From positions 1 to 5,894 of the forward strand of contig CAJTOO010000075.1 of the NCBI GenBank assembly GCA_910577735.1: a stretch of DNA of 5,894 nucleotides, read 5' to 3'. Source of the DNA: an uncultured Lachnospiraceae bacterium. GTDB taxonomy: Bacteria; Bacillota; Clostridia; Lachnospirales; Lachnospiraceae. This document shows positions 1 through 5,894 of the stretch, in pieces. Within the stretch, counting starts at the first letter, position 1; the number at the start of each line of letters is the position of its first letter. The notes under the pieces were generated by a model. It made no database searches, was not told the DNA's origin, and saw nothing but the letters and a program-made list of their open reading frames with translations. Position numbers and translations under genes: made by a program.

Positions 1-3000
1 TTAGAGCTTGCGCATAATTGAAATATTCCTCTCTATTACCTTCTTCATATTTAGTACATATTTTTCGAATAAAATGTTTCTTTGTTGAAATTGTCATATT
101 CTTATTCATTTCAAAACATGGTTGACCTTGTGTTAAATCAAAAGCACATTCATTACCATTATATAAATGTTCATATAATTTCATATAATCATCATCAAAC
201 TGTTTAGATGCATATTTAATAGAATTTTGAGTCAAACCTTTACCACGACTCATATAATCAACATCACCAGTTGAATCTTGCAACTTGTCAATATACATCT
301 TTTTCATTAAGAAGTATGATTCAACAGCTTTTGGTATCTCATCATGTTCATTTATGGTGGGAAAATCACTATGAAATTGTCCAAGTTGATTTCCTACCAA
401 ATCGCGATTATATTTATTTTTGTATGCTTCAATTAATTTTGGTAAATCATCAACTTCAATATGCATACTGTCTGTATCTTGATAATAAATATGACATCCA
501 ATATCAAATGCTAAACACATTACTTCATTCATTATACGCTTCGACATACTTAAAACTTGAATACCAAATAATGAGAAGTTGAAATGTTTATCAATTGGCT
601 TGAATGTTCGAATTGCGTGAATATTAGAATTCTCAATTTTAATATCATCATCGATTTTATAGTAATTCTTAGTCCAAAATTTCGTTAATTCATCTCCTTC
701 TTGAATGTATTTATAATCCTTCTCAACTGGGCGTTCAATTGTTTTACCATAGCATGAATTCATGATTAATTTGTAATTCTCTTGTAATGGGTTATGTTGT
801 TTCTTGTATTCTAATCGTTTGTTAAATATTTTGCTTATTTCTTGTTGAATTCGATAATCACGTTTGCCACCCCAATATAAACCACGTACTAATTCAAATT
901 CGATTTGTTGAAATTCAATTAAATCTTCTAAGTAAATCTTATTAGCTATTAATGTAATTGTCTCTCCTGGTTTCAAATTGTCATCATTAATATTCAAACC
1001 AGTAATTGGATCTTTTTGAGTAATTAGTGGAAATGCATAATGTTTATTAACTTTGGTAATTCTTATATCAACAATATATTCACTTTGATTATTTAAGAAT
1101 GTCATATTTAATTGTTCTGGTTTAAGTACTTCTGGTATACCTTCAACTGTATACAATCGATGCATTGCAGATGGATATAAACTAACTGCATCGAAATCAT
1201 ATAGTGGTTTAGTTGTGTGCCATTTTTTATTATATGCAGTCATACATCTTCCACCATATATAGCTTGAGCACAAAATTTACGTATATGTCCACCAAGTTT
1301 ATAAAGATTGCCATTTGGATAATAAACATTTCGATTGAAGTATTCATTTGCTAATGATGATATGGAAATAAATTCGAATGGATCAAGTTTAAAATCTTTG
1401 ATACAGCCTTGTCGAAATTGATTGAATCCTAAACGTAATATTTTGACGTCTTGTTGACAATAAAAACTTGCATATTTCCACATATCGAAATGTCTCCCAG
1501 TGGGAGAGCTCGCACCATTATCGTCAATTCTACATCCAGGGATTGAATCAATATTATGATTGAATGTTTCATAATCTTCAGTTGTCCATTTCTTATCTTC
1601 ATCATTACCAGCATTTGCAATTAAACCAATATTTGTTGCAAGTCTTGATAATGTATAATACCTATATGGAAATATTTCTTTCTTAATGTTTGGCGACTTT
1701 GTCGACTCAAGCTCTGCTTGCGGGATATCAAACATTTTAGGAAATTGTGATAATTTACATGATATCATTGGTAATGAATCTTTAAATGTAATTGTTTTTC
1801 CGTAATAATTGATATTTGCTTTAAAGAATTTATTACCTTTGGTAATTGACCTATTGATACCAAATGATGCAACCATTCGAATATCATATGCTAAATTATG
1901 GAAATAAATAATTGCTCCATCTGGTGCAAAATCTAATAATTGTTTGTTGCAATTTTCACCTCGAAATTCTTGTTTAATTGTTCCATCTTGACTATGAATA
2001 ACACACATAAATGGTTTGTGAATATCTCCTGATACATCACATTCGAAATCTGCATACCAATATGAATGATTAATTCCTGGTATATTCTTTTTATGTGGAG
2101 CGATTAGTTGTGTGCAATAATCTTCATTATATTCAAGATTGATTATATTTACATCATCAATATCTTTATAATATATTGTATTGAGTATACAAAATTGACC
2201 ATATGTGATTGGTTCAAAATATCCTTGTTTCATTAATTCTTTCACAAGATTTGATGATTTAATAAATGTTCGTGCAGGTTTCCATCTATTATTTTGAAAT
2301 TCTTTATCATACTTATCAAAATCTGCTTCTGTGAGAGTTGAGAGATGATTAATATAATATGTACTAAATGGTGTTGTTTCTTCGAGAAAATAATGTTTAT
2401 TATATAGATTAAATGTATGTGTTCTGTTTGGTTCTGCATCTTTGATTCCTACATAATCACGTTGTTTACCATTAACTGTTATAATCATTGGTCTACGTTT
2501 ATTTTTACCTTTTGCTTCTTCGTCAATACAATTAACTTTAATATGAATTTTAAACTCTTCACATAATGAATTAATTGCAGAAGATGATAAAAAACGATGT
2601 TGAATTCTTAAACGAATAGCATTTAATGTTGTTTCATCATATAATCCAGTTTGTTTGAGTGCGTATACAAAGCAACAATCATTCAATTCTTTTCTCTGCT
2701 TAATTTTATCATTATCGCTTCGCGCTAAGGAACGATGAGTTCCCGAGACAAGATTGTCTTCGTCTGCAAGACTATTTTTGTTTGGTTGAACTAAACTATC
2801 GAAAATCTGTAATTTAATAAGATATTGTCTTAATTCATCACAAACTGGTTTAACTAAGATGTGATTGAAGAATGAACCAACACGACTATTTTTAGTCTCT
2901 CCAGTATATTTGTGATATCTATTAAATCTAATTGCTGAAAATAAACACCATGGAGGTAATTCATTTTTCCCTTTCTTATAATGATATTCTGGTGGTGTTT

Positions 3001-3760
3001 CATCAATCTCGAATATAAAGTTTTCTTCTGTTAAATCATTATATAGTTTATTCATAACTTCAGGAGTTAATGGTTTCGAATGCCACTCTCCATTAACTTT
3101 CCATGATACTTTATATTTATTAATAATTGGTGTATTATCCATTAAATATTTCAAAAATTCTTTCAATCTTGGCAATAATAGATGTTTTCCATTATTAAAT
3201 AATTGTTCAAAATCAATTGTCCAATCATACTTTTCATCATACAGATAATCCATGATATCATCGACTAATTCTGCTTGATTTTCATGATCTTTCTTCCATT
3301 CTCGATATGAATCATAACCATAATAGTCTTTCTGCTTACGATATTCTTCCAATTCTCGATAACTTTGTTTGATAGCTTCTGTAAATTGTTTTTGTTTAAT
3401 GTATTTCTTTTCAAGAAAATCTTTGAATTGTTCAAGTCTATCTGTTTTATCTTTGTGAACTTTTGCGTTATATTCTTCTCTAAATTGCTTGATATTATCG
3501 AATAATTCATCATCTTCTAATGTATCAAATAATTCGTTAACATGAATATTAACATTTAATCTATCATCGATATAGTTATTGATTGATTCTTTGCTAACAG
3601 TGTTAATATTATGAGAATTAAGATATGTTCGAAGATGTGAAACTGATGATTGCCAATTATTAGTCTTATCAATATTTGCATTAACTCGTGAATTCAATAA
3701 ATCGATATATTCATGTATTGTTGTTAATTTTATTCCGTTGAAGTTTTGACGAGTCAACAT
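1..3760 (-). CDS. Protein-primed family B DNA polymerase (PolB2), 3' end beyond the left edge
   Basis: Replicative polymerase with 3'-5' proofreading, expected to start from a protein primer; at least 1253 residues. Exonuclease: Exo I YADFEC (D571, E573), Exo II NLAYD (622-626), SLPMI (662-666, an (S/T)Lx2h-type motif), Exo III YCQQD (767-771). Linker YGGR (835-838) resembles the YxGG/A motif. Polymerase: motif A DAVSLYPS (857-864), motif B KLIMNSCYGK (997-1006), motif C YQDTDS (1093-1098), KMY (1154-1156). The 130-residue A-B gap and 87-residue B-C gap leave room for the TPR1 and TPR2 insertions of protein-primed enzymes. About 570 residues precede Exo I: a charged, probably helical region (about 60-165), then a Cys/His-containing region (360-460). 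The start is firm, because an in-frame TAA directly precedes the ATG. The last full codon ends at position 2; the TTA at 1-3 is out of frame, so the C-terminus is missing. Family call very sure; element type inferred. Confidence 0.95.
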   Translation of the reverse strand, partial: MLTRQNFNGIKLTTIHEYIDLLNSRVNANIDKTNNWQSSVSHLRTYLNSHNINTVSKESINNYIDDRLNVNIHVNELFDTLEDDELFDNIKQFREEYNAKVHKDKTDRLEQFKDFLEKKYIKQKQFTEAIKQSYRELEEYRKQKDYYGYDSYREWKKDHENQAELVDDIMDYLYDEKYDWTIDFEQLFNNGKHLLLPRLKEFLKYLMDNTPIINKYKVSWKVNGEWHSKPLTPEVMNKLYNDLTEENFIFEIDETPPEYHYKKGKNELPPWCLFSAIRFNRYHKYTGETKNSRVGSFFNHILVKPVCDELRQYLIKLQIFDSLVQPNKNSLADEDNLVSGTHRSLARSDNDKIKQRKELNDCCFVYALKQTGLYDETTLNAIRLRIQHRFLSSSAINSLCEEFKIHIKVNCIDEEAKGKNKRRPMIITVNGKQRDYVGIKDAEPNRTHTFNLYNKHYFLEETTPFSTYYINHLSTLTEADFDKYDKEFQNNRWKPARTFIKSSNLVKELMKQGYFEPITYGQFCILNTIYYKDIDDVNIINLEYNEDYCTQLIAPHKKNIPGINHSYWYADFECDVSGDIHKPFMCVIHSQDGTIKQEFRGENCNKQLLDFAPDGAIIYFHNLAYDIRMVASFGINRSITKGNKFFKANINYYGKTITFKDSLPMISCKLSQFPKMFDIPQAELESTKSPNIKKEIFPYRYYTLSRLATNIGLIANAGNDEDKKWTTEDYETFNHNIDSIPGCRIDDNGASSPTGRHFDMWKYASFYCQQDVKILRLGFNQFRQGCIKDFKLDPFEFISISSLANEYFNRNVYYPNGNLYKLGGHIRKFCAQAIYGGRCMTAYNKKWHTTKPLYDFDAVSLYPSAMHRLYTVEGIPEVLKPEQLNMTFLNNQSEYIVDIRITKVNKHYAFPLITQKDPITGLNINDDNLKPGETITLIANKIYLEDLIEFQQIEFELVRGLYWGGKRDYRIQQEISKIFNKRLEYKKQHNPLQENYKLIMNSCYGKTIERPVEKDYKYIQEGDELTKFWTKNYYKIDDDIKIENSNIHAIRTFKPIDKHFNFSLFGIQVLSMSKRIMNEVMCLAFDIGCHIYYQDTDSMHIEVDDLPKLIEAYKNKYNRDLVGNQLGQFHSDFPTINEHDEIPKAVESYFLMKKMYIDKLQDSTGDVDYMSRGKGLTQNSIKYASKQFDDDYMKLYEHLYNGNECAFDLTQGQPCFEMNKNMTISTKKHFIRKICTKYEEGNREEYFNYAQAL
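1493..1516. repeat. Palindromic patch inside the polymerase gene (patch 3)
   Basis: TCTCCCA-G-TGGGAGA (1493-1507) is a perfect inverted repeat with a 1-base centre, overlapping the palindrome GAGCTC (1506-1511). Fourteen of the 20 bases at 1497-1516 are G or C. It encodes NGASSPTGR (about residues 749-757), just before the conserved run leading to Exo III. Confidence 0.6.
1694..1720. repeat. Palindromic patch inside the polymerase gene (patch 2)
   Basis: Two adjoining small hairpins, CGAC-TTT-GTCG (1694-1704) and CAAGC-TCT-GCTTG (1708-1720), are followed by CGGG. The encoded residues, about 681-689 (PQAELESTKSP), fall between the SLPMI motif and Exo III in a segment with linker-like character. 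Confidence 0.5.
2716..2772. repeat. G/C-rich palindromic patch inside the polymerase gene (patch 1)
   Basis: Consecutive small inverted repeats lie within the reading frame: GGAAC/GTTCC (2729-2733 and 2739-2743), AGACAA/TTGTCT (2746-2751 and 2754-2759) and GTCTT/AAGAC (2756-2760 and 2768-2772). Of the 35 bases 2716-2750, 20 are G or C, in an A/T-dominated gene. The encoded residues, about 330-348, are low in hydrophobics (ADEDNLVSGTHRSLARSDND) and lie in a linker before the Cys-containing block at 360. Confidence 0.6.
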
Positions 3761-3857
3761 TTATGATGAGATAAAAAATTGAATTGTTATGTTAAAAATA
3801 AATTGAAAAATAAATAAGAGAGAAAAATAATATATTATTTTATTTTATATATTTTTT
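3761..3857 (-). promoter_or_regulatory. A/T-only-like leader and likely promoter of the polymerase
   Basis: This 97-bp gap separates the polymerase start from the stop of the upstream same-strand ORF. It is almost entirely A and T, with TATATA-type runs at about 3829-3865. Read on the coding strand it ends in TCTCATCATAAATG. The TCATCAT just before the start codon loosely resembles the pyrimidine-flanked TCA initiator of trichomonads, but such a short match is weak evidence. No mapped transcription start supports it. Confidence 0.35.
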
Positions 3858-4112
3858 TTATATATTATGTTTTATTTTATATATTACACCATCAATCAAT
3901 GTCCATTTACCAATTTGATTTTTAGCTGTTTGTGGTCTAATTTCTATTCCTGTCTCTTCCTTAAATAATTGAACTCCCAAAAGCCATGGTTCTGCAGTCA
4001 ATTCTAACTTCTTAGCAATATCATCTCGAAAACAAAATTCAACATATTGTTTGATAACTCCTTTAATTGTTCTTTGCTTGGCTGATAATCTATCGTAAAC
4101 TCCTTTTGGCAT
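3858..4112 (-). CDS. Small basic protein of unknown function (84 aa; alternative start at 4187 gives 109 aa)
   Basis: I do not recognise a family. The protein begins MPKGVYDRLSAKQRT and is basic at its N-terminus. A middle stretch (DDIAKKLELTAEPWLLG) and a following segment (GIEIRPQTAKNQIGKW) could form helices, and a small DNA-binding fold is conceivable but unproven. I prefer the ATG at 4110-4112. The 25 extra residues from the ATG at 4187 (MKNKLILKSLSNLF...) use codons such as CTA, TTG and ATA that the polymerase uses less, and they read like translated AT-rich leader. Their hydrophobicity could also be taken for a signal peptide, so the longer form is not excluded. An in-frame TAA lies two codons before the 4187 start. 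The gene lies upstream of the polymerase on the same strand, 97 bp away, and could be co-expressed with it. Confidence 0.6.
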   Translation of the reverse strand: MPKGVYDRLSAKQRTIKGVIKQYVEFCFRDDIAKKLELTAEPWLLGVQLFKEETGIEIRPQTAKNQIGKWTLIDGVIYKIKHNI

Positions 4113-4245
4113 AATTTTATAGTTGGTAAAAATTTGAAATATTACAAATAGATTTGACAAACTTTTCAAAATTAGCTTATTTTTCATGATTTAATCAAAG
4201 GGAGTTTTTTTGACTAAATTTCAATTCAAAATTTTGCCATAAAAA

Positions 4246-4311
4246 TTGTGTCGATATTTGTGTCGTGTAATCATTCAAAAATTTTCACGAAAACTAAAAC
4301 AAAATTTTCAC
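4246..4311. repeat. Paired short direct repeats in the divergent promoter region
   Basis: TTGTGTCG occurs twice with starts 12 bp apart (4246 and 4258). AAAATTTTCAC occurs twice with starts 23 bp apart (4278 and 4301). Spacings near one and two helical turns are compatible with protein binding sites on one face of the DNA, but chance similarity in AT-rich sequence is possible, especially for the second pair. Confidence 0.4.
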
Positions 4312-4383
4312 TCAAAATTCACTTCACAAAAATACTTAACTCAATGCGAAACTAAATAGACTGTCGATAATACTGATTGTTGT

Positions 4384-4491
4384 TTCGAGGGCTGCAGACC
4401 TCAAACTCTCATGAATGTTTATCTATGTCTTGAATGTTCGCAGGATGAGTATTTTTGTCGTCTCGAGACTAATCAACCTTTGCGGCGCCGC
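4384..4491. repeat. Cluster of three G/C-rich palindromes
   Basis: Three palindromes sit within 108 bp. The first, 4384-4405, is imperfect: GAGG and CCTC arms flank a central CTGCAG. The second, GTCTCGAGAC at 4460-4469, is a perfect 10-bp palindrome. The third, GCGGCGCCGC at 4482-4491, is also perfect and entirely G/C. A direct repeat TGAATGTT lies between the first two (4412-4419 and 4431-4438). They stand out from the A/T background and precede the 94-aa gene. They could be operator-like sites, structured RNA leader, or the same kind of palindromic patch found inside the polymerase gene. Confidence 0.6.
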
Positions 4492-4510
4492 GTTATTGCA
4501 AATCTTACTC

Positions 4511-4548
4511 AAATTTACAAATTTACAAATTTACAAATTTACAAATAC
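4511..4548. repeat. 8-bp tandem repeat (AAATTTAC)n directly upstream of a start codon
   Basis: Four perfect copies of AAATTTAC (4511-4542) are followed by a shortened copy AAATAC (4543-4548). The array ends three bases before the ATG of the 94-aa ORF and probably lies in its 5' leader or core promoter. Copy number could vary by slippage and change expression, which is inference. Confidence 0.9.
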
Positions 4549-4551
4549 TAA

Positions 4552-4836
4552 ATGACTCGCAAGAGGCTCGACCCTGGAGTGAAGAGTTTAAAACAACTAC
4601 TTGATGCTGACGAAAAAGAACTATCTAGTTGGGAAAACAAATATCGTTCAAAAATAATCCATTTATTAAAATCTATTGAAATTGACACGATTTATGGAAT
4701 GCAAAGTTATAGATTAATTGTAGCCAATGAATTTAAAAAGTTCACTCCTCTCTTTGCTTCACTTGCTCCAGAATTTACACACAAAGACTTATATAGACAT
4801 GATACGGAAAGTGATAGTTATATGGATAGTTCTTAA
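4552..4836 (+). CDS. Small charged protein of unknown function (94 aa)
   Basis: I do not recognise this protein. It begins MTRKRLDPGVKSLKQLL. It is rich in charged residues, with a likely helical middle (about residues 10-42) and a second possible helix around SYRLIVANEFKKF. The C-terminal tail is acidic and serine-rich (HDTESDSYMDSS). No signal peptide or membrane segment is evident. The start is well fixed, because an in-frame TAA (4549-4551) abuts the ATG, as at the polymerase. It is the only plus-strand gene here, divergent from the 84-aa ORF and convergent with the 178-aa ORF. Non-repetitive composition with codons similar to the polymerase supports real coding. A small regulatory or DNA-associated role would fit its charge but cannot be shown. 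Confidence 0.7.
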   Translation: MTRKRLDPGVKSLKQLLDADEKELSSWENKYRSKIIHLLKSIEIDTIYGMQSYRLIVANEFKKFTPLFASLAPEFTHKDLYRHDTESDSYMDSS

Positions 4837-4910
4837 CTACAATTTATATTTATTTCTTGTTATTGTTTTAGTTAATAAAACTATATTTTTCAAAAAAATA
4901 ATATTATGTT
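4837..4910. terminator. Short convergent gap with a polyadenylation-like AATAAA
   Basis: These 74 bp separate the stops of two convergent genes and are nearly all A/T. AATAAA at 4874-4879 lies on the plus strand about 40 bp after the stop of the 94-aa ORF, where a poly(A) signal would be expected. In sequence this A/T-rich the match could be chance. No hairpin is evident. Confidence 0.3.
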
Positions 4911-5447
4911 TTACTTTTGCTTATTTTTGTTGAGAAAATCTTTATATTTCTTCATTGCTGTTTCGTTATTAAATTTGTTATCATTCCATATCTTATAATA
5001 TGTTATTGTATTACCATCTTTTGTGAATTCATCTGGAAATGTTGGAATATGTATGACTTGTAATGACTTATTTTTATTGAGTATATGTTCTTTACCTTTT
5101 TGTCTAATTGTAATGTATATATTTGAACAATTGAATATTTTACATAATTCATCACGTGTTAAGAATTCTCCAGGATATACTGATAATGCAATTGGCAGAC
5201 AGTTATATTGTTCTGGATTGAATTTGTTATCGTACATATATTTTCCATCAAGTATTAGTATAAATGATTTCTCAAAATTAATTGGATGTCTCACATTATC
5301 TAATTCGAAATAGTATGTATAATTATTATTACAATTTAATTTCTTATCGTTATTTAATTTCTTATTTTCATCAATTTTATTCATCAATTTGTTAATTGAG
5401 AGATATAATGACTTGTTTGTAGCTGAAGTTGTAGTAGGTGAAGACAT
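4911..5447 (-). CDS. Hypothetical protein, 178 aa, Asn/Lys-rich
   Basis: I do not recognise a family. The N-terminus is Ser/Thr-rich (MSSPTTTSATNKS) and is followed by a Lys/Asn-rich stretch to about residue 43, probably disordered. From about residue 44 the sequence looks folded, with alternating hydrophobic positions (YTYYFELDNV, SFILILDGKYMYD, LPIALSVYPGEF) and an IYITIRQKGK strand-like segment. Four cysteines (C39, C83, C103, C108) show no obvious zinc-binding spacing. There is no clear signal peptide or membrane helix. The start is the first ATG after an in-frame TAA 18 bases upstream. It reads in the same direction as the 84-aa ORF and the polymerase. Directly upstream lie an A-rich leader and then the 60-bp minisatellite, so its promoter is in or next to that array. 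Good coding-like sequence; function unknown. Confidence 0.75.
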   Translation of the reverse strand: MSSPTTTSATNKSLYLSINKLMNKIDENKKLNNDKKLNCNNNYTYYFELDNVRHPINFEKSFILILDGKYMYDNKFNPEQYNCLPIALSVYPGEFLTRDELCKIFNCSNIYITIRQKGKEHILNKNKSLQVIHIPTFPDEFTKDGNTITYYKIWNDNKFNNETAMKKYKDFLNKNKQK

Positions 5448-5520
5448 CTTCTTAGCTTCTTTTTAGACTGGATAAAAAAATAAAATAATAAAAAAGTTAT
5501 GACATATTTTTGAAACAAAG
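5448..5520 (-). promoter_or_regulatory. A/T-rich leader of the 178-aa gene
   Basis: This 73-bp stretch joins the start of the 178-aa ORF to the first minisatellite unit and contains a run of A and T at about 5472-5496. It must carry the 5' leader. No specific promoter motif can be named. Its last bases (TGAAAC...ACAATTTCTA across the boundary) weakly resemble the end of a minisatellite unit, so a decayed copy may extend the array leftwards. Confidence 0.3.
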
Positions 5521-5894
5521 ACAATTTCTATTGAGATGGTTTTATTCATAGTTTGGATTGGGTGAAAACATTATTATTTGATAATTTCTACTTTTGCGAT
5601 TCTACTGTGCGAAATCTTCGGGATGAAAACTTCATAATTAGCAATTTCTACTGAGATGGTTTTATTGTTAAAAATCTTCGGGATGAAAACTTCATAATTA
5701 GCAATTTCTACTGAGATGATTTTATTCATAGTTTGTATTGGATGAAAACATTATTATTTGATAATTTCTACTGAGATGATTTTATTCATAGTTTGTATTG
5801 GGTGAAAACATTATTATTTGATAATTTCTATTGAGATGGTTTTATTCATAGTTTGTATTGGGTGAAAACATTATTATTTGATAATTTCTACTTA
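5521..5894. repeat. 60-bp minisatellite, six full units plus a partial unit, two unit types
   Basis: Units begin at 5521, 5581, 5641, 5701, 5761 and 5821, with a 14-bp start of a seventh at 5881; every unit is exactly 60 bp. A shared head, AATTTCTAYTGAGATGRTTT, is followed by one of two tails. Type A (5521, 5701, 5761, 5821) has CATAGTTTGTATTGGG and ATTATTATTTGAT. Type B (5581, 5641) has AATCTTCGGGATGAAAACTT and CATAATTAGC. The unit at 5581 also has a divergent head. Units 5521 and 5821 differ at only two positions. Although 60 is a multiple of three, a type A unit contains stops in all six frames, so the array is not a repeat protein. It runs off the right edge. Terminal or subterminal repeat, or an upstream control array, are the main options. 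Confidence 0.93.

Larger units (their letters stand above)
4113..4551. other. Divergent intergenic region holding repeats and palindromes
   Basis: No convincing gene is seen between the divergent 84-aa and 94-aa ORFs. The left half (about 4200-4320) is AT-rich and carries short direct repeats: TTGTGTCG at 4246-4253 and 4258-4265, and AAAATTTTCAC at 4278-4288 and 4301-4311. It also has the perfect palindrome CAAAATTTTG at 4227-4236. The right half (4384-4491) has unusually G/C-rich palindromes. The last 40 bp are an 8-bp tandem repeat. Its position between divergent genes makes it the obvious place for both promoters, and possibly for a replication or regulatory site, but this is inference from layout. 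Confidence 0.5.

Noticed and set aside
1..3. TAA stop codon for the polymerase at the left edge
   Set aside because: The codon frame from the ATG at 3760 puts the last full codon at 4-2, so this TAA is out of frame and the gene continues beyond the window.
271..582. Plus-strand ORF of 103 aa
   Set aside because: It lies antisense to the polymerase across motif C and the KMY motif, so it is a shadow of the real gene.
1429..3513. Minus-strand ORFs of 63, 65 and 82 aa within the polymerase
   Set aside because: They are in other frames of the same strand inside a continuous polymerase frame with intact motifs.
3776..3783. AAAATTGA, the early-promoter motif of mimiviruses and virophages
   Set aside because: It lies on the plus strand, pointing away from the polymerase and with no plus-strand gene downstream. 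Such a word is also expected by chance in this AT-rich spacer.
4727..4933. Plus-strand ORF of 68 aa overlapping the end of the 94-aa gene
   Set aside because: It is an out-of-frame overlap ending in translated AT-rich intergenic sequence.
5023..5313. Plus-strand ORF of 96 aa
   Set aside because: It is antisense to the 178-aa ORF, has no own leader signals, and that ORF has better composition and a defined start.
5521..5894. CRISPR array, suggested by a regular repeat with AATTTCTAC, reminiscent of Cas12a repeats
   Set aside because: The supposed spacers repeat themselves in two types. No GTAGA stem partner follows TCTAC, and no cas gene is present. It is a tandem minisatellite.

Overview
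The window is AT-rich DNA dominated by one very large gene on the minus strand (positions 3760 down to the left edge, unfinished). It encodes a protein-primed family B DNA polymerase (PolB2 type, the kind that starts synthesis from a terminal protein). Its exonuclease motifs, the palm motifs A, B and C and the KxY motif are all readable. It uses the standard genetic code: tryptophan is TGG, glutamine is CAA/CAG, and there are no in-frame stops over 1253 codons. This argues against a ciliate nuclear code or a mould-type mitochondrial code. A polymerase of this size beside small unrecognised ORFs and terminal-looking repeats best fits a Polinton/Maverick, a Polinton-like virus or virophage-like element, or a linear protein-primed plasmid of a eukaryotic microbe. 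No integrase, capsid, protease or packaging ATPase gene is visible here, so the class cannot be settled. An AT-rich protist such as a trichomonad, whose genomes are rich in Mavericks, is a plausible host, but this is inference.

Layout, left to right. 1-3760 (-): polymerase, open at the left edge. 3761-3857: short, almost pure A/T spacer that must hold the polymerase 5' leader. 3858-4112 (-; possible start at 4187): small basic protein of 84 (or 109) residues. 4113-4551: divergent, non-coding region with AT-rich direct repeats, then a cluster of G/C-rich palindromes, then an 8-bp tandem repeat that runs to within a few bases of the next start codon. 4552-4836 (+): 94-residue charged protein. 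4837-4910: short convergent gap. 4911-5447 (-): 178-residue protein of unknown function. 5448-5520: A/T-rich leader. 5521-5894: six full copies and a partial copy of a 60-bp minisatellite with two kinds of unit, running off the right edge.

Three genes point leftwards, away from the minisatellite. If the array is the terminal or subterminal part of an element, the polymerase is read from the end towards the interior. The most unusual structure is a set of short G/C-rich palindromic patches inside the polymerase reading frame and in the divergent intergenic region. They stand out from the A/T background and look like small in-frame insertions that were tolerated between conserved motifs. The three small proteins match no family I recognise.
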